Assembly: GCA_035048485.1 (NCBI GenBank)
Contig: CM068587.1
Span: 40,919,842-40,983,841, forward strand
Origin: Pteria penguin
Lineage: Eukaryota > Mollusca > Bivalvia > Pterioida > Pteriidae
DNA: 64,000 nucleotides
Direction: 5' to 3'
The notes beneath the pieces were generated by a model, which was not told the origin of the DNA, did no database searches, and saw nothing but the letters and a program-made list of their open reading frames with translations. This document shows positions 47,912 through 58,893 of this stretch, piece by piece (positions within the stretch are counted from its first letter, which is position 1; the number at the start of each line of letters is the position of its first letter). A program made the position numbers and the translations under genes.

Positions 47912-48672
47912 ATATGCCCGCATTTAAAAATGTGTGCGTATTATGCTATATCGCTGTCGTCCGTCCATCCATCCTTGTCCGGGCTTCTCCTCCTAAAGTA
48001 AAGGGGGAACAAAACTTTTGATGGTGTCATATGAAAGAGTGTGGTTTGTAGTTGTGCATGTGGGTTACAAAGTTGGGGTCAGACCTCTGGGGTAGGGGAA
48101 AATGGGCGGGGTCAGAAAAGCTTGTCCGGGCTTCTCCTTCTTAACTAATGGGGGAACAAAAATTTTGATGCTCTCATATAAAAAGGGTGTGACTTGTAGT
48201 TGTGCACATGGGTTTCAAATTTGGAGTCGGGCCCCTGGGGTGGGAGAAAAAGGGCAGGGTCAGAAAAGCTTGTCCGGGCTTCTCCTCCTTAACTAAAGAG
48301 GGAACAAAACTTTTGATGGTGTCATATGAAAGGATATGGCTTGTAGTTGTGCATGTGGGTTTCAAAGTTGGGGTCAGGCCCCTGGGATGGGGAAAAATGG
48401 GCAGGTCGGAAGGTTTTCCGGGCTTCTACTCCGTAACTAAAAGGGGAACAAAACTTTTGATGGTGTCATATGAAAGGATGTGGCTTGTAGTTGTGCATGT
48501 GGGTTTCAAAGTTGGGATCAGGCCCCTGGGATTGGGGGAAATAAGCGGGGTCAGAAAAGCTTGTCCGGGCTTCTCCTCCTTAACTAAAGAGGGAACAAAA
48601 CTTTTGATGGTGTCATATGAAAGGATGTGGCTTGTCGACCACATTTAAACATGATGCGGGCGTATCATGCAC
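47912..48672 (+). mobile_element. Hairpin/GTCCG-type element with about 4.5 internal 146-bp repeats
   Basis: The left end at 47912-47942 (GCCCGCATTT...AAATGTGTGCG) is followed by 'gtcgtccgtccatccatcc'. Direct repeats start near 47978, 48122, 48271, 48416 and 48562 with 'gtccgggcttctcctcctta' and 'acaaaacttttgatggtgtc'; spacing is 144-149 bp. The right end has ACATTTAAACATGATGCGGGCG, complementary to the left end. A 148-codon ORF (48202-48648) follows the internal repeats and repeats with them, so it is an artefact. Confidence 0.8.
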
Positions 48673-48928
48673 CCGTTAGCCGTGCCCTATTTTTTCACAT
48701 AAGTCAATGAGAAAGTTGCCAGATCGCCATGCCAGGATATGTAAATACATCAGTTGGTGTTTGACTCATATTAGGTCTGAGGTTTTAATCTTCATGTCTG
48801 TCAGTTTTCTGGCCTTCAGATGAGGTCTCATGCAAAATGTTAGAATGTTAAAAGCAGAGCAGAACACAGAAAGCAGAGCACCTTATACAGGTACCACCAT
48901 CGTGTACAAGGAATAATTATTAACTATA
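48673..48928. other. Unassigned interval
   Basis: No ORF or repeat recognised. Confidence 0.4.
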
Positions 48929-49122
48929 TTGATTGATTGATTTTTGTTTTTAATGCCACACCACGAATATTTCACTATATGGTGACGGCATCCGCCTGAT
49001 GCGGGGCATACAAATTTTGACCTTTGCAACGGACCCACCCAAAGCAGTGAGGGATCTTTAACGTGCTATGCATACCACGACACGGGGCCTCGGTTTTTAC
49101 TGTCTCATCCGAAAGACAGAAC
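48929..49122 (-). mobile_element. 5'-truncated SINE, first family
   Basis: Minus-strand body and (TCAA)n tail nearly identical to the intact copy at 4157-4459 ('gcctgatgcggggc', 'cctttgcaacggacccaccc', 'gatctttaacgtgc'). It stops after 'catccgaaagacagaac', so the tRNA head is missing. Low divergence suggests a recent, incomplete insertion. Confidence 0.85.
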
Positions 49123-50067
49123 AATATATATATATAATATATGTGGAAAACAAGTCTTTTTGCTCCCCCACTTGACAGTTGTAGTCATATTTTCACCATC
49201 AGTAGTGGCATACCAATAATAAAAACATTTCAACAATTACTTCTTGACATGCACAACTTATGAAAAAACAGAAAAATTCTATTTGGTTCCGATAAAAAAG
49301 CTGGAAAGGTTTTTTAACATTTAACTGCTCAGATAGCTTACTGGGGCAAATTCTGAAGTCTTTCTACATTTTTCATTGGGCTGGTTTTAAATTTTGTGTC
49401 ATGCCCAGTTCTTACTTGAGTACTCTGGAGTATAATGCGCTTGGTTTTTGTTCCATGCATGAATGTAAACCTTGATTTAATTCTAAAAGGAGAGTAGTGG
49501 GACAATCTGGGTTTCTGGTCCTTGTACATGTAGCTCATTACATGAATATTCAAAACAAGATCAAGGTCAAAATTCATGGCATTAATTAAAAGTTTTGTTT
49601 ATAAAGAACCTATGTGTGAAGTATCAAAGCCCTACACCAAATAATTCAAAAGATAGAGCCAAAATCAGTTTTTTTAAAAGTAGGTCACAGTCCAAGGTCA
49701 CAGTCACTAGGTCATAAGTCATGGAATAATATGAAAGCTCTGGTCATAAGGAACCTATGTGTGAAGTATTATGTTTATACTTCTTTTAGTTGCTGAAATT
49801 TTGCTTCAAATAGAAACTCAACAAAAATTGACAAACAGACAGATGGACATCGCCAATCTGTATACCAGAATTGGTACAAATCCAGGCACAAATATCTGAC
49901 ACTCAGTCTGTTTGTGCACAGCAAGTCTATACCTATCGATCCTAAATTGAATCCATCATGTATGATACATGTAGCATCAGACGACATATAATTACAATGT
50001 AATCTTGACGAAAAACAATAAACATGTAAATAAATAATAAATATGCAAAACTCAGTTTTTATCATAA
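49123..50067. other. Repeat-like non-coding interval
   Basis: 'gaacctatgtgtgaagtat' occurs twice (about 49606 and 49750), with 'aaggtcacagtc' between. Near 49830 'acaaacagacagatggacat' looks like a reverse-oriented GTCTGTC tract. This is probably a decayed element of the hairpin/GTCCG group on the minus strand, but no hairpin is found. Confidence 0.4.
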
Positions 50068-50150
50068 CTCAGACTGCAGAGCAATTCTGCAACTAGTTGG
50101 GTTTGAATCCCACACTGACCGCTTTCCAGTCTTCTACAGAGGAATGGATC
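50068..50150 (+). mobile_element. tRNA-like SINE fragment
   Basis: GGGTTTGAATCCCAC (50099-50113) is a good B box, preceded by 'gcagagcaattctgcaacta' and followed by 'gcttctac'-like text. It is a decayed piece only. Confidence 0.35.
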
Positions 50151-50164
50151 AGAAATAAGATCTC

Positions 50165-50387
50165 TGGGGTCTTATTCACAAAGAAACTTAAGTCTAAGTC
50201 TGAGAATTGAGAGCTAAAATATCATGTGTAATTATTCTAAGAATTTATAGAAAGTTTGTCTGTGAACAGCTTATCAGATATACTGTTTACAGAAACTTTT
50301 TATTAATTCTTGGTATTAAGATACATGCTACCACATAGGTCTCAATTCTTAGACTTACACTTAAGTTTCTTTGTGAATAAGGCCCCT
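50165..50387. mobile_element. MITE with roughly 45-bp terminal inverted repeats
   Basis: The left arm GGGGTCTTATTCACAAAGAA (from 50167) continues through 'cttaagtctaagtctgag' to 'aattgaga'. The right arm 50340-50386 is its near-perfect complement, ending 'gtgaataaggcccc'. The interior has no ORF. GATCT lies on both flanks and may be part of a target duplication. The superfamily is unclear. Confidence 0.8.
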
Positions 50388-50441
50388 GATCTTAGTGGCA
50401 GATCCAGAAAGGGAATAAGCAAGGGTCTGCAGGGAAGATTG

Positions 50442-50602
50442 CAGTGGCGGATTTAGATGGAGGCCCACCTCTTCCCCCTTTTTGCCACATTTCTGAGTAA
50501 AACTTCAGATTTGGCACACAAAATGGCTGAGTATTTTGGCTAATACTTGACTTTCACATGTGCCCCACCCTCTTTTTTCCGGAAATCCTGGATCCGCCAC
50601 TG
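50442..50602. mobile_element. Short MITE with CAGTGGCGGAT ends
   Basis: CAGTGGCGGATTTAG at the left and CTGGATCCGCCACTG at the right form inverted ends of a 161-bp element. CAGTGGCGGAT-type ends are widespread among animal non-autonomous DNA transposons and are often assigned to hAT. I find no clear 8-bp target duplication. Related fragments appear near 50395 and 52480-52640. Confidence 0.65.
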
Positions 50603-51447
50603 GAGTAGTGATTGGTTCACTTCATCAAGATCTCGCACATCTACAAGTTAAAATCTCTCTTTAAAATATTTAGTAGACATAGTCAAAGTGGTTTACTGTT
50701 GATCTTCTTACTAATAATGATTATCCGTAGTTAATGCAGTGTGATGCAGTAGCATGCAGTGGCACATTGCCAAGATCAAGAGCGAAAGTAAATACGTACA
50801 TACAGGAAGTTAAGGAGTTACTTGCCCCTTACTAGAGGTTTGTTCTTTCGGAAAAGGAAATTAATATTAAAAACAAAAACACACAAATAATAATAACAGA
50901 CATGTAAATAAATAAATCAATCAACAAATAGATAAATAAAATATGAAGTAGACAATAAAATTAATGAACATAAATATAAAAACTCGTCAGGAATTTTTTG
51001 TTCCCGGGACGTATATATATCTAAATAGATATATACGTCCTTGATTGTTTAGAGCTCGTTCGATGACAAGGTTTTATTTCAAAACTTCAATAATCGATTA
51101 ATCTGAAAAAGCGAACATACATTCAATACACCACGATTAATCACCATCATCATTCAATTTATTCTTGAAAGCGTGGTATCTATCAAAATAACAAAATATG
51201 TTAACTGAGTAAAATGGTTAACCATATACAATAGAGTAAGATCCTTTGCACGACTACCACCTGCAGATTATATCAAGGACATAAACATGACAAGTCCTTA
51301 ATTATATGTTGTGATCTATAAACACAAAAACACGAAAAATATCCGGTTATACCGTTAATGAAATATGATCAATACATACAAAAAGATATACAAGTGGATG
51401 GATGAACGCTTTCCAGTTAGAAACGGCGGGATGAGTCGACTGCAATT
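50603..51447. other. AT-rich interval with a palindrome
   Basis: Mostly A-rich simple sequence (50870-50960). At 51007-51040 a near-palindrome GGACGTATATATATCTA / TAGATATATACGTCC stands out. No gene. Confidence 0.5.
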
Positions 51448-51450
51448 TAT

Positions 51451-51895
51451 TAGTCCCCCACCGGTGAAACCGGAGGGAACTATAGGGTTCCACTCTGCCC
51501 GCCAGTCCCTTTGTCTGTCCGTCTGTCTGTGTTGCTGGTTGCCCGGCATACTTTTTTGGGCCATGCATACAGATATAAAGCGGAAACTTGATAGCAAACT
51601 TCCTTATGAGGAGTTACAGATCAAGTTCGACTTTGGTAACGGTTGACCTACCTTTTCCAGAGTTATTGCCCTTTGTTCAAAATCAGTTTTCCGTACTTTC
51701 CTCAAGTTAATCATTCTTACAGATGAGGAGTTACAATTGTCCTTTTCTAACTTTAAATTTAGTGATTTAAAATGAGCACATGACTAATTTTAAATCACTA
51801 AATTTAAAGTTAGAAAAGGACACAATTATGGATTTGTTCGGACAGGTAGGGTACTTATATTGCTTCAGCAATACTCTCAGAATACTTGTTATAGT
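51451..51895 (+). mobile_element. Hairpin/GTCCG-type element (TAGTCCC family) with an internal foldback
   Basis: The start hairpin at 51451-51482 is TAGTCCC...CCGG tgaaa CCGG...GGGAACTA, followed by 'ctgtccgtctgtctgtg'. The end 'cagcaatactctcagaatac' is shared with the element ending near 55560. It contains a perfect 34-bp inverted repeat at 51740-51773 and 51787-51820, separated by 13 bp. The ORFs crossing it follow the hairpin and are not genes. Confidence 0.65.
51740..51820. repeat. Perfect 34-bp inverted repeat, 13-bp loop
   Basis: The left arm begins TCCTTTTCTAACTTTAAATT (51740-51773). The right arm (51787-51820) is its exact complement, and the loop is 'gagcacatgacta'. Perfect arms in otherwise decayed DNA imply a recent origin (foldback insertion or template-switch event) or ongoing gene conversion. 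Confidence 0.95.
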
Positions 51896-52071
51896 TCTCC
51901 TTCTTCACTATTATTTATTTGTAATTAAATAATTCAAATTTTATACATATCAGCCTTGTAAAAAATAAAGTTTGTGCAATTTAAACATATCAAAAATCAA
52001 TATGTTGTTTTGGCTAAATTAATTTGTTTTACTCTGCATTCCTTTAGTTGTCCAATTGCGATTCCCCAATT

Positions 52072-52300
52072 TAGCTCATTAGCATATCTGTATATTTTAT
52101 AGAGAGAAATAGCGTGGAGCATAGTATTGATGTGTTTTTGGGTCCTCCCATACAAACATATAGATGCCGTTCATCTCATTTGCATATCTATATGACTGAA
52201 ATATACAGAGAAAAAACTGGATGGAGCATAGTCCTCATGTGTTCCAGTTTGCCCATGCAAACATATAGGTGCCGTTCATCTCATTAGCATATTTGTATTG
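52072..52300 (+). repeat. About 103-bp tandem repeat, 2.3 copies
   Basis: 'ctcattagcatatctgtat' (52074), 'ctcatttgcatatctatat' (52176) and 'ctcattagcatatttgtat' (52281) mark the copies. Between them lie 'ggagcatag' and 'caaacatata', also repeated. The middle copy contains the octamer ATTTGCAT. Confidence 0.75.
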
Positions 52301-54138
52301 TTATATATAAGCTGTGAGGCGTGGCTTGATATTATATTTTCGAACCCGCATATTGTTACTACGGTACTAAATACCTTTATAGCGTGGAAGGCGTTTTCTC
52401 TAAAACCCTAAAATGTGCCAGCGTCTTGTTGTCTATCCCCTTCAGAATAAGATCATTCGCGAATCCAGACGGGTGGACTGGGGATCTGGACCCAACCGAA
52501 GATCCCATGAAAGTACTTTTCTTGTTAATTTTCTATGCAAAATAAGTAATTTTAACACAAAAGCATGGGTGGACCCCCTCTCGGAAAAATTCATTGAGGA
52601 TAGACCCCCTCTGTTGACAAAATTTCTGGATCCGCTCCCAAAGATGGCCATCCCGTAATGTTGAGTGGATTTTCGCACGCCGCCCCGCCACTCCCCCTTT
52701 TCGCGAACGTTACTATGATCTCAAAACAATACTGTTAAATAACTTATTCAATTCATGGTTCAGATTTTTATGAAATCCTTATCTTTCATTATTAGGTTTA
52801 GATATCGTCACATCTAGTATATATTTTATTTGTATGGCAACTTCATGTTTTTCTTGAGATGAAACTTTAGTTTGCTCCCTCCCCCCACCCCCATACACAC
52901 ACACACTTTTAATTTGCTTCCTACGCCACTGATAAAGTCAGCATGAATGTTATAGACCACTACAACACAACTGCACTCAAGCATGAAAAGAAGCAGCCGT
53001 GTCAAAAGAGTAACATTTGGGAAGGCATGCTGGATTCTATTATTGTGATAATGGTGCTTGAATGATTGGATATTACCTATTCATTTAATGTGGTTGGGAT
53101 ATAGTTCTGAAAACAAAAACAAGAAGGGTGTGTAAATGGTGAGTCGTTTTACAATTTATTTGAACATATTATTACGAGTTTATCCAGTGTTGTGTTGATA
53201 TTGCCATAAACGTGGAATAAATGCATCATGCAATGTAAGAGCAAAACCGCGAATGACTACAATTTTGTTAAATATTTGTCTTCCGAGGTTGTGCAAACCA
53301 CACTTTTATTCTAAAAGTTACTTAAACCTTGGGTACAGTACATTGATTTAAGTGGCACCATGGCCCAGGAACTATTCTGAATTTTTAAAGTTTCTGTTTT
53401 GGGGAGGGGAAGTTAAAGTAATTGCTGAGACCGCAGCTGAACTTTCTCCTAATACATATCATTAAGAGTTTGCATTGAAGTTTTAGTATTCTACATAACA
53501 GTTTGAATAGATAGATTCTTTCACAATTTCATTGATAAAAATAAAGGACCTAAAATGGAACCTTGTGGTGCGTTTACATTTATGTGCGTATGCTTATATT
53601 CTTGAACATTTATTATTTTATATTGAATAATTAATATCTGGATAGAGTTAATCTAGTAGAGTTAATCAAAATACTGACCTTGTCCTTAGATCCATTGATC
53701 CAAAAACTAAATTTCGTTTTACCCTCATCGTCAGGATTTCAGAAAGAGCTTAGGGACAAAACCGAACAAAATGAATGAATTAAAAAAGAATCAGTAAATA
53801 AATAAGCAAATAATGAAAAATGAAATAAAATCAATCAAATGTTTTGTGGCTCTGACCATGACACCTTCGCGAGTCATGTATCCAGAAATTCTCAAGAGGG
53901 AGACACTCAGAAGCAAACCGAAAACAACGGCAAAATGATAATAATACTTTTAAAATAATTAAATAAATAAATATATGAATAAATAGATAGTGAAGTGAAG
54001 TAGAATTTAATGGACAAGACTGAAAGGTGTTAGCCTCATCTTGCGTCATTATAAAACAAATGTTGAGAACTCTCCTTTCACGATTTATTTATCTGCTAGC
54101 TTATCACCAAACTGTTATCTAGTGTAGGCACTGCATGA
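52301..54138. other. Long interval without a recognisable gene
   Basis: Holds a decayed CAGTGGCGG-like fragment (about 52480-52640, 'ggatctggaccc' and 'tctggatccgc'), a short (CA)n near 52899, and A-rich simple sequence at 53760-54000. The 70-80 codon ORFs are unsupported: no domain, splice sites or conserved repeats of the reading. Confidence 0.5.
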
Positions 54139-54305
54139 ATACACCGTTCCACTTTTCAGCATAGAAAGCGATGTTTAGCGGATTTTTGATTGTTATAGTT
54201 ATGACGTCATAATCAAATGTCGGACTTGTCCAACCTTGCATGACGTCATCATAGTCAGATTTTGCGCTAAAGTGCTTGACTTTTGACGAAAGTGGAACGG
54301 TGTAT
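54139..54305. mobile_element. TA-flanked MITE with 17-bp perfect inverted ends and two CRE palindromes
   Basis: ATACACCGTTCCACTTT (54139-54155) and AAAGTGGAACGGTGTAT (54289-54305) are exact complements. If the element is CACCG...CGGTG, both ends are flanked by TA, as expected for a Tc1/mariner-type non-autonomous element. The interior has TGACGTCA at 54202-54209 and 54241-54248. A related, left-truncated copy lies at 62318-62428. The minus-strand ORFs of both copies share peptide text (FDYDVI, QGWT), which reflects DNA homology; I do not claim they are genes. Confidence 0.8.
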
Positions 54306-54309
54306 ATCT

Positions 54310-54634
54310 TGCCTCGTTCAAACATTCGTCGGGTCCTCTCTTTCTATTTACGGACCACACTCCTGTTTCGTGTTCATATGTAGCAGCACAGTTGCGCCAG
54401 GCAATATCATTTATTGGCCTTGTCCACAAACTTTATAAAGGTCACAGTGTCCGCATAGGTGCCGCTTTCATTGGTCTATCGGAAAATGCCATACAAAAAT
54501 TAGGTCTTTGTAATGTTAACGCTACGTGTCGCGATATTCGCATTCAGTCCGTGTCTATCTTAAAAAACTTTTCAGAAAGTTACTTGGTCCAGAATCTGTC
54601 TGCCAAAGTTGTATATTTAAGTGAACTCGTGTGA
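54310..54634 (+). pseudogene. Dead C-terminal fragment of a transposon tyrosine recombinase
   Basis: The plus-strand frame runs SSGPLFLFTDHTPVSCS…YVAAQLRQAISFIGL…LYKGHSVRIGAAF…ENAIQKLGLCN…IRIQS to TGA at 54632. The layout matches the catalytic C-terminus of eukaryotic transposon tyrosine recombinases (DIRS/Crypton-like): a GP-LF-F lead, a helix ending in GL, the H-x-x-R box (GHSVR), then a LGRW-like segment and a YIR-like tyrosine site. The LGRW tryptophan is replaced (LGLC), and the tyrosine position reads RDIRI, so the nucleophile is lost. The N-terminal part and the first catalytic Arg are absent. The MITE at 54139-54305 lies directly upstream and may have helped break it. Assignment to DIRS or Crypton is not possible from this piece. 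Confidence 0.7.
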
Positions 54635-54670
54635 TGATGCAGAACTTGTCTGTCATCCGTGGTAATTTTT

Positions 54671-55410
54671 ATTAGTCCCTTCCCGGCATCGCCGAAAGGG
54701 ACTATAGGTTTGCACTCTGTCCGTCAGTCCGTCAGTCACACTCGCGTTTTCCGGACTTTTTTTCTAAACGCTTGTAGATATTCATCCAATTTTTGGTGTG
54801 TGAGTCTACCATCATGAGTTACAGATCAAGTTCGAGTTTCGTTTCGGTCCACTGATTTTTAACGGAATTACGGCTCTTGAAATAAGAAAATTTCTTTAAA
54901 ATGGCAGTTTTCCGGACTTTTTTTTCTAAACGCTTGTAGATATTCATCCAATTTTTGGTGTGAGAGTATACCACCATGAGTTACAGATCAAGTTCGAGTT
55001 CCGTTTCGGTCCACTGATTTATGACGGAATTACGGCCCTTGGAATTAGAAAATTTCTTTAAAATGGCAGTTTTCCGGACTTTTTTCTAAATGCTTGTAGA
55101 TATTCATCCAATTTTTGGTGTGTGAGTCTACCACCATGAGTTCCAGATCAAGTTCGAGTTCCGTTTCGGTCCACTGATTTGTGACGGGATTACGGCCATT
55201 GGAATTAGAATATTTCTTTAAAATAGCAGTTTTCCGGACTTTTTTCTAAACGCTTGTAGATATTCATCAGATTTTTGGTGTGTGAGTATACCGCCATGAG
55301 TTACAGATCAAGTTCGAGACAGTTCTAGTTTTCATCATCATCAAAAGTTGTGATCAAATACTTAACTTGCTGGCAGCCTGAAAGACAGTATGTTGTGTGA
55401 GTGTGTGAAA

Positions 55411-55483
<73 letters not shown>

Positions 55484-55560
55484 GGGGGTCTTAGCTTTCC
55501 ATTTGCCGGTAGGAGACTTAGTATTGCCTAAGCAATACTTTCAGAATGCTTGCTATTTTG
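54671..55560 (+). mobile_element. Hairpin/GTCCG-type element (TAGTCCC family), 177-bp internal repeats
   Basis: The start hairpin at 54673-54704 is TAGTCCCTT...AAGGGACTA with inner GGC atc GCC, followed by 'tctgtccgtcagtccgtcag'. Internal repeats begin near 54740, 54908, 55068 and 55229 ('gttttccggacttttt', 'cgcttgtagatattcatcca', 'gagttacagatcaagttcg'). The end 'taagcaatactttcagaatg' matches the 51451 element. A long (GT)n has expanded inside at 55411-55480. Confidence 0.75.
55411..55480. repeat. (GT)n microsatellite, about 35 repeats
   Basis: Uninterrupted GT run. The Cys-Val ORF across it is an artefact. Confidence 0.97.
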
Positions 55561-56598
55561 TACCTTGTCAAGGTGCAGAATGTGTCTTCCTTGAATGTTG
55601 ATGTACGATGAATAATATTCACAGTAAAGAGCTTAATAATTTGGTTAAGGATTTGTCTGCCAAACATCATTTTATTCAATGTATATACCAGTTATGGTTG
55701 CAGAAATTGTCTGCTATCATACGTTGTTTTACTTTGTATTTTCTTAGAAATTAGTCTGGTTCATGTTTTTCAGATTATGCCCCATTTTCTTAATTCCCTG
55801 ACTGGCTGATCTCCTTATAATTTATATGGGTGGCTGTAATCCGAAAATGTAGCCAATTTTGGATTTTGGCGCATTCTTTGGTACACCACCCACATATTTT
55901 ATGAGGTTTACCCAGTCTTTATTAAATGTTTAGATGATCGTCACTAGTCGTTAAGTTTTAGTAGTCATGACGATCGACATTTTGTATTTTATATTTTGAT
56001 TGTCTAATTTTGCGTCATTTATAATCTATGAATAAATGACAAAATTCGTTCATTGAATTTTTGGTTATTGTTGTTTATTTACATGGAGAACATAAAAGGC
56101 AACCCCATTTTTAGATATTTCATAATAGTCCGTTTTGGTGTTTTAAGGAATTGAGAAGTTGGAAAAAATTTTGTTAGGCCATGGACCAAAAAGGGTAAGG
56201 GGTATTAAAAAATGAATGATACAAGTATGATGAAGATCCGGTGGAAAGAGATCGGGCAGGCTCATTCTAAATTCAACATTGCTTATTAAGTAAATAATCG
56301 ATCATTTAAATTTCTGAAGACAGGTATTTGAATTATCATCTGAAAACTAAATATTCAGTCTGAACCCTAAAGCCAACAACATCTTCGATTTCCACTGAAT
56401 GAGTAATTATATATCTAGATTAGAATTGGAATTATTAATTATTACCTGAAACACACACAAACAACATTGTTGTATATACGAACTCTGTCGTCAGGAAATC
56501 ATGCATAGGATGGAAACATGGAATGACAGCAAACAGAAAATAACCAGACATTGATTATGTGTTAGTCTTTGAATATCAGAAAGACAGAACAAACTCAT
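55561..56598. other. Non-coding interval
   Basis: No ORF of note, no inverted ends and no tandem repeat recognised. Confidence 0.45.
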
Positions 56599-57290
56599 AA
56601 TTATATGACATTTAATATAATGGAATAACGGAATGACAGAGTAAACAAATAATGACCAGACATTGTATAGGATGGAATAACGGAATGACAGAGGAAACGC
56701 ATAATGACCAGACATTGTATAGGGTGGAATAACAGAATGACAGAGGAAACACATAATGACCAGACATTGTATAGGATGGAATAACAGAATGACAGAGGAA
56801 ACACATAATGACCAGACATTGTATAGGATGGAATAACAGAATGACAGTGCAAACGCATAATGACCAGACATTGTATAGGATGGAATAACAGAATGACAGA
56901 GGAAACACATAATGACCAGACATTGTATAGGATGGAATAACAGAATGACAGAGGAAACACATAATGACCAGACATTGTATAGGATGGAATAACAGAATGA
57001 CAGAGGAAACGCATAATGACCAGACATTGTATAGGATGGAATAACGGAATGACAGAGGAAACACATAATGACCAGACATTGTATAGGATGGAATAACGGA
57101 ATGACAGAGGAAACACATAATGACCAGACATTGTATAGGATGGAATAACAGAATGACAGAGGAATCACATAATGACCAGACATTGTATACGATGAAATAA
57201 CGGAATGACAGAGCAAACACATAATGACCAGACATTGTATAGGATGAAATAACGGAATTACAGATTAAACACATAATGACCAGACACAGT
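56599..57290. repeat. 52-bp minisatellite, about 13 copies
   Basis: The unit holds AATGACCAGACATTGTATAG, then 'gatggaataacagaatgaca' and 'gaggaaacacat'. Starts at 56651, 56703 and so on to 57274 fit a 52-bp period. Outer copies are more diverged than inner ones. As with the 43-bp array, the period is 1 modulo 3 and the minus strand lacks stops, so three overlapping ORFs of 176-243 codons appear. They are not genes. Confidence 0.95.
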
Positions 57291-57629
57291 AAGCAGTGGC
57301 ATAAAATAGGAATATGTTGTATTTGGCTATTGAGCAAGAGGTTTTGGGTTAGAATACTTCTCTACATTTACATCTATAACAAATGTAATAAATAAAAGAC
57401 CTCTTTTCTTAAGATTTCGACCATTTAATCTTTATCGAGCGAATTAGCGATATTAATTTCTCTTACAAATCATACGAGTGAAATTCAAATCACGGTTTGT
57501 CGGCATATTCTTACATGTAATAAGTATTTTAATAGAATAACATGTAAAATCTGGACGTCATAGAAACAGATCTACATACGCACACTCCTCGCCATAGGCA
57601 TCAAATGACGGTACAGTATGTGCTTGAAG
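57291..57629. other. Non-coding interval
   Basis: Nothing recognised apart from AT-rich sequence between the minisatellite and a decayed SINE. Confidence 0.4.
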
Positions 57630-57780
57630 TAATGATCGAGTGCTTGGCTTCAGGTGCAAATCATCTAGGTTCGATTGCTGGATTGTGCTTCCTTTTTTTC
57701 AGAGATTAATTTCTTCCATTTCTTACGTCGCTATAAAACTGAAAATTAAGAAATTAAAACCTTCAATCGAACAACCAACT
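57630..57780 (+). mobile_element. Decayed SINE, second family
   Basis: 'gagtgcttggcttcaggtgc' and 'ctaggttcgattgctgg' (B-box remnant), then 'ttacgtcgctataaaactga' and 'cgaacaaccaact', colinear with 46880-47028. Confidence 0.6.
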
Positions 57781-58816
57781 TGTAAAAAATTATCGTTTAC
57801 GTAATTTAATCGTAAATATAATTTTCATTTGTTAAAGGAGTCTAAAATAAATGTTTGGTGTTTGTCACCCTTGGACCATCCCACTCCTATTTGTATTTTT
57901 CTGCTTTTTTAAAAGCGAATAATGAATACATGTATTAGATTTTCTTAACTTCATTGTTGGTTTATACGGTTTATCTCCCTTGAAGGCGTACACCTGCACC
58001 AGACCTGTCTGTCTACCGCAGTTCCCCAATTTGAGCCAAGTATTAAAATTCTATGACTTTTGTATTGTTTTGCTTTGTTCCTTTCTCTTTCTTTCTGATT
58101 TTTTTTTTACAAATTTTAAAGTTAGAGCAGGACACTATTATGTATTTACTTATAGTAAATGTGCCTTAGAAACATTCTAAATTATTCGTTCTATTTACTC
58201 TCACCTTTGTTATATTCTTAAATTCATTATGTTCTGAGACTGCGTATCAAGGGCGAATGCAGAAGTCTATGTGTATGTGTGTGTGTGTGGGGGGACCAAA
58301 ATGAAGCCGAAGGCTGGATTCACTGAAGCATGTGGCGGTTGGTCTTCGGGGTCCCCCAGTAATATTTTGGAAAATTGATATAAAATGTCGCAATTTGATA
58401 TCACTCTTTTCTTTTGGTGTCGGGAGAGGATGACTACAATTTGTTTAGGCACTTGTCTGTTGCCTATATGAACGTTACGCTACTATACAATAATAGATTT
58501 CTCCTTTGTATAATTTTTGACATGTTCTGATGTTGGATGTGCAAGCTTGATTATCTTTTGGCTAACACCAATTACCTTGAATATGAAAGTTTTAGTCATA
58601 GAAAAATATAAGTGAAATATAAAAGATATTTCATTGAATTTTCTTCACAGATCTGATGAGTTGATGCAGTGATTAGATAAACAATAATGTAATATCAAGG
58701 TTAAATCCTCCAAAATTACATAAGTAAAACTGACTGGATTGTGTAGGTTATAGAGTATTATGCCTAATTTCAACAATTTAAAAATAAAATACTTGTCGAT
58801 ACACAATAAGCTGAAT

Positions 58817-58818
<2 letters not shown>
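57781..58818. other. Non-coding interval
   Basis: Contains a short (GT)n near 58271 and 'aatgaagccgaaggctggat'. No coding segment supported. Confidence 0.4.
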
Positions 58819-58891
<73 letters not shown>

Positions 58892-58893
58892 AT
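58819..58893. repeat. Compound (CT)n(CA)n microsatellite
   Basis: A CT run of about 24 repeats passes directly into about 13 CA repeats. A minus-strand ORF through it is an artefact. Confidence 0.97.

Noticed and set aside
48202..48648. 148-codon ORF
   Set aside because: Its peptide repeats with the 146-bp internal repeats of a mobile element.
52413..52658. 81-codon ORF with Pro/Leu-rich end
   Set aside because: Overlaps a decayed non-autonomous transposon fragment; no supporting signals.
56491..57337. Three overlapping minus-strand ORFs up to 243 codons
   Set aside because: Produced by the 52-bp minisatellite.
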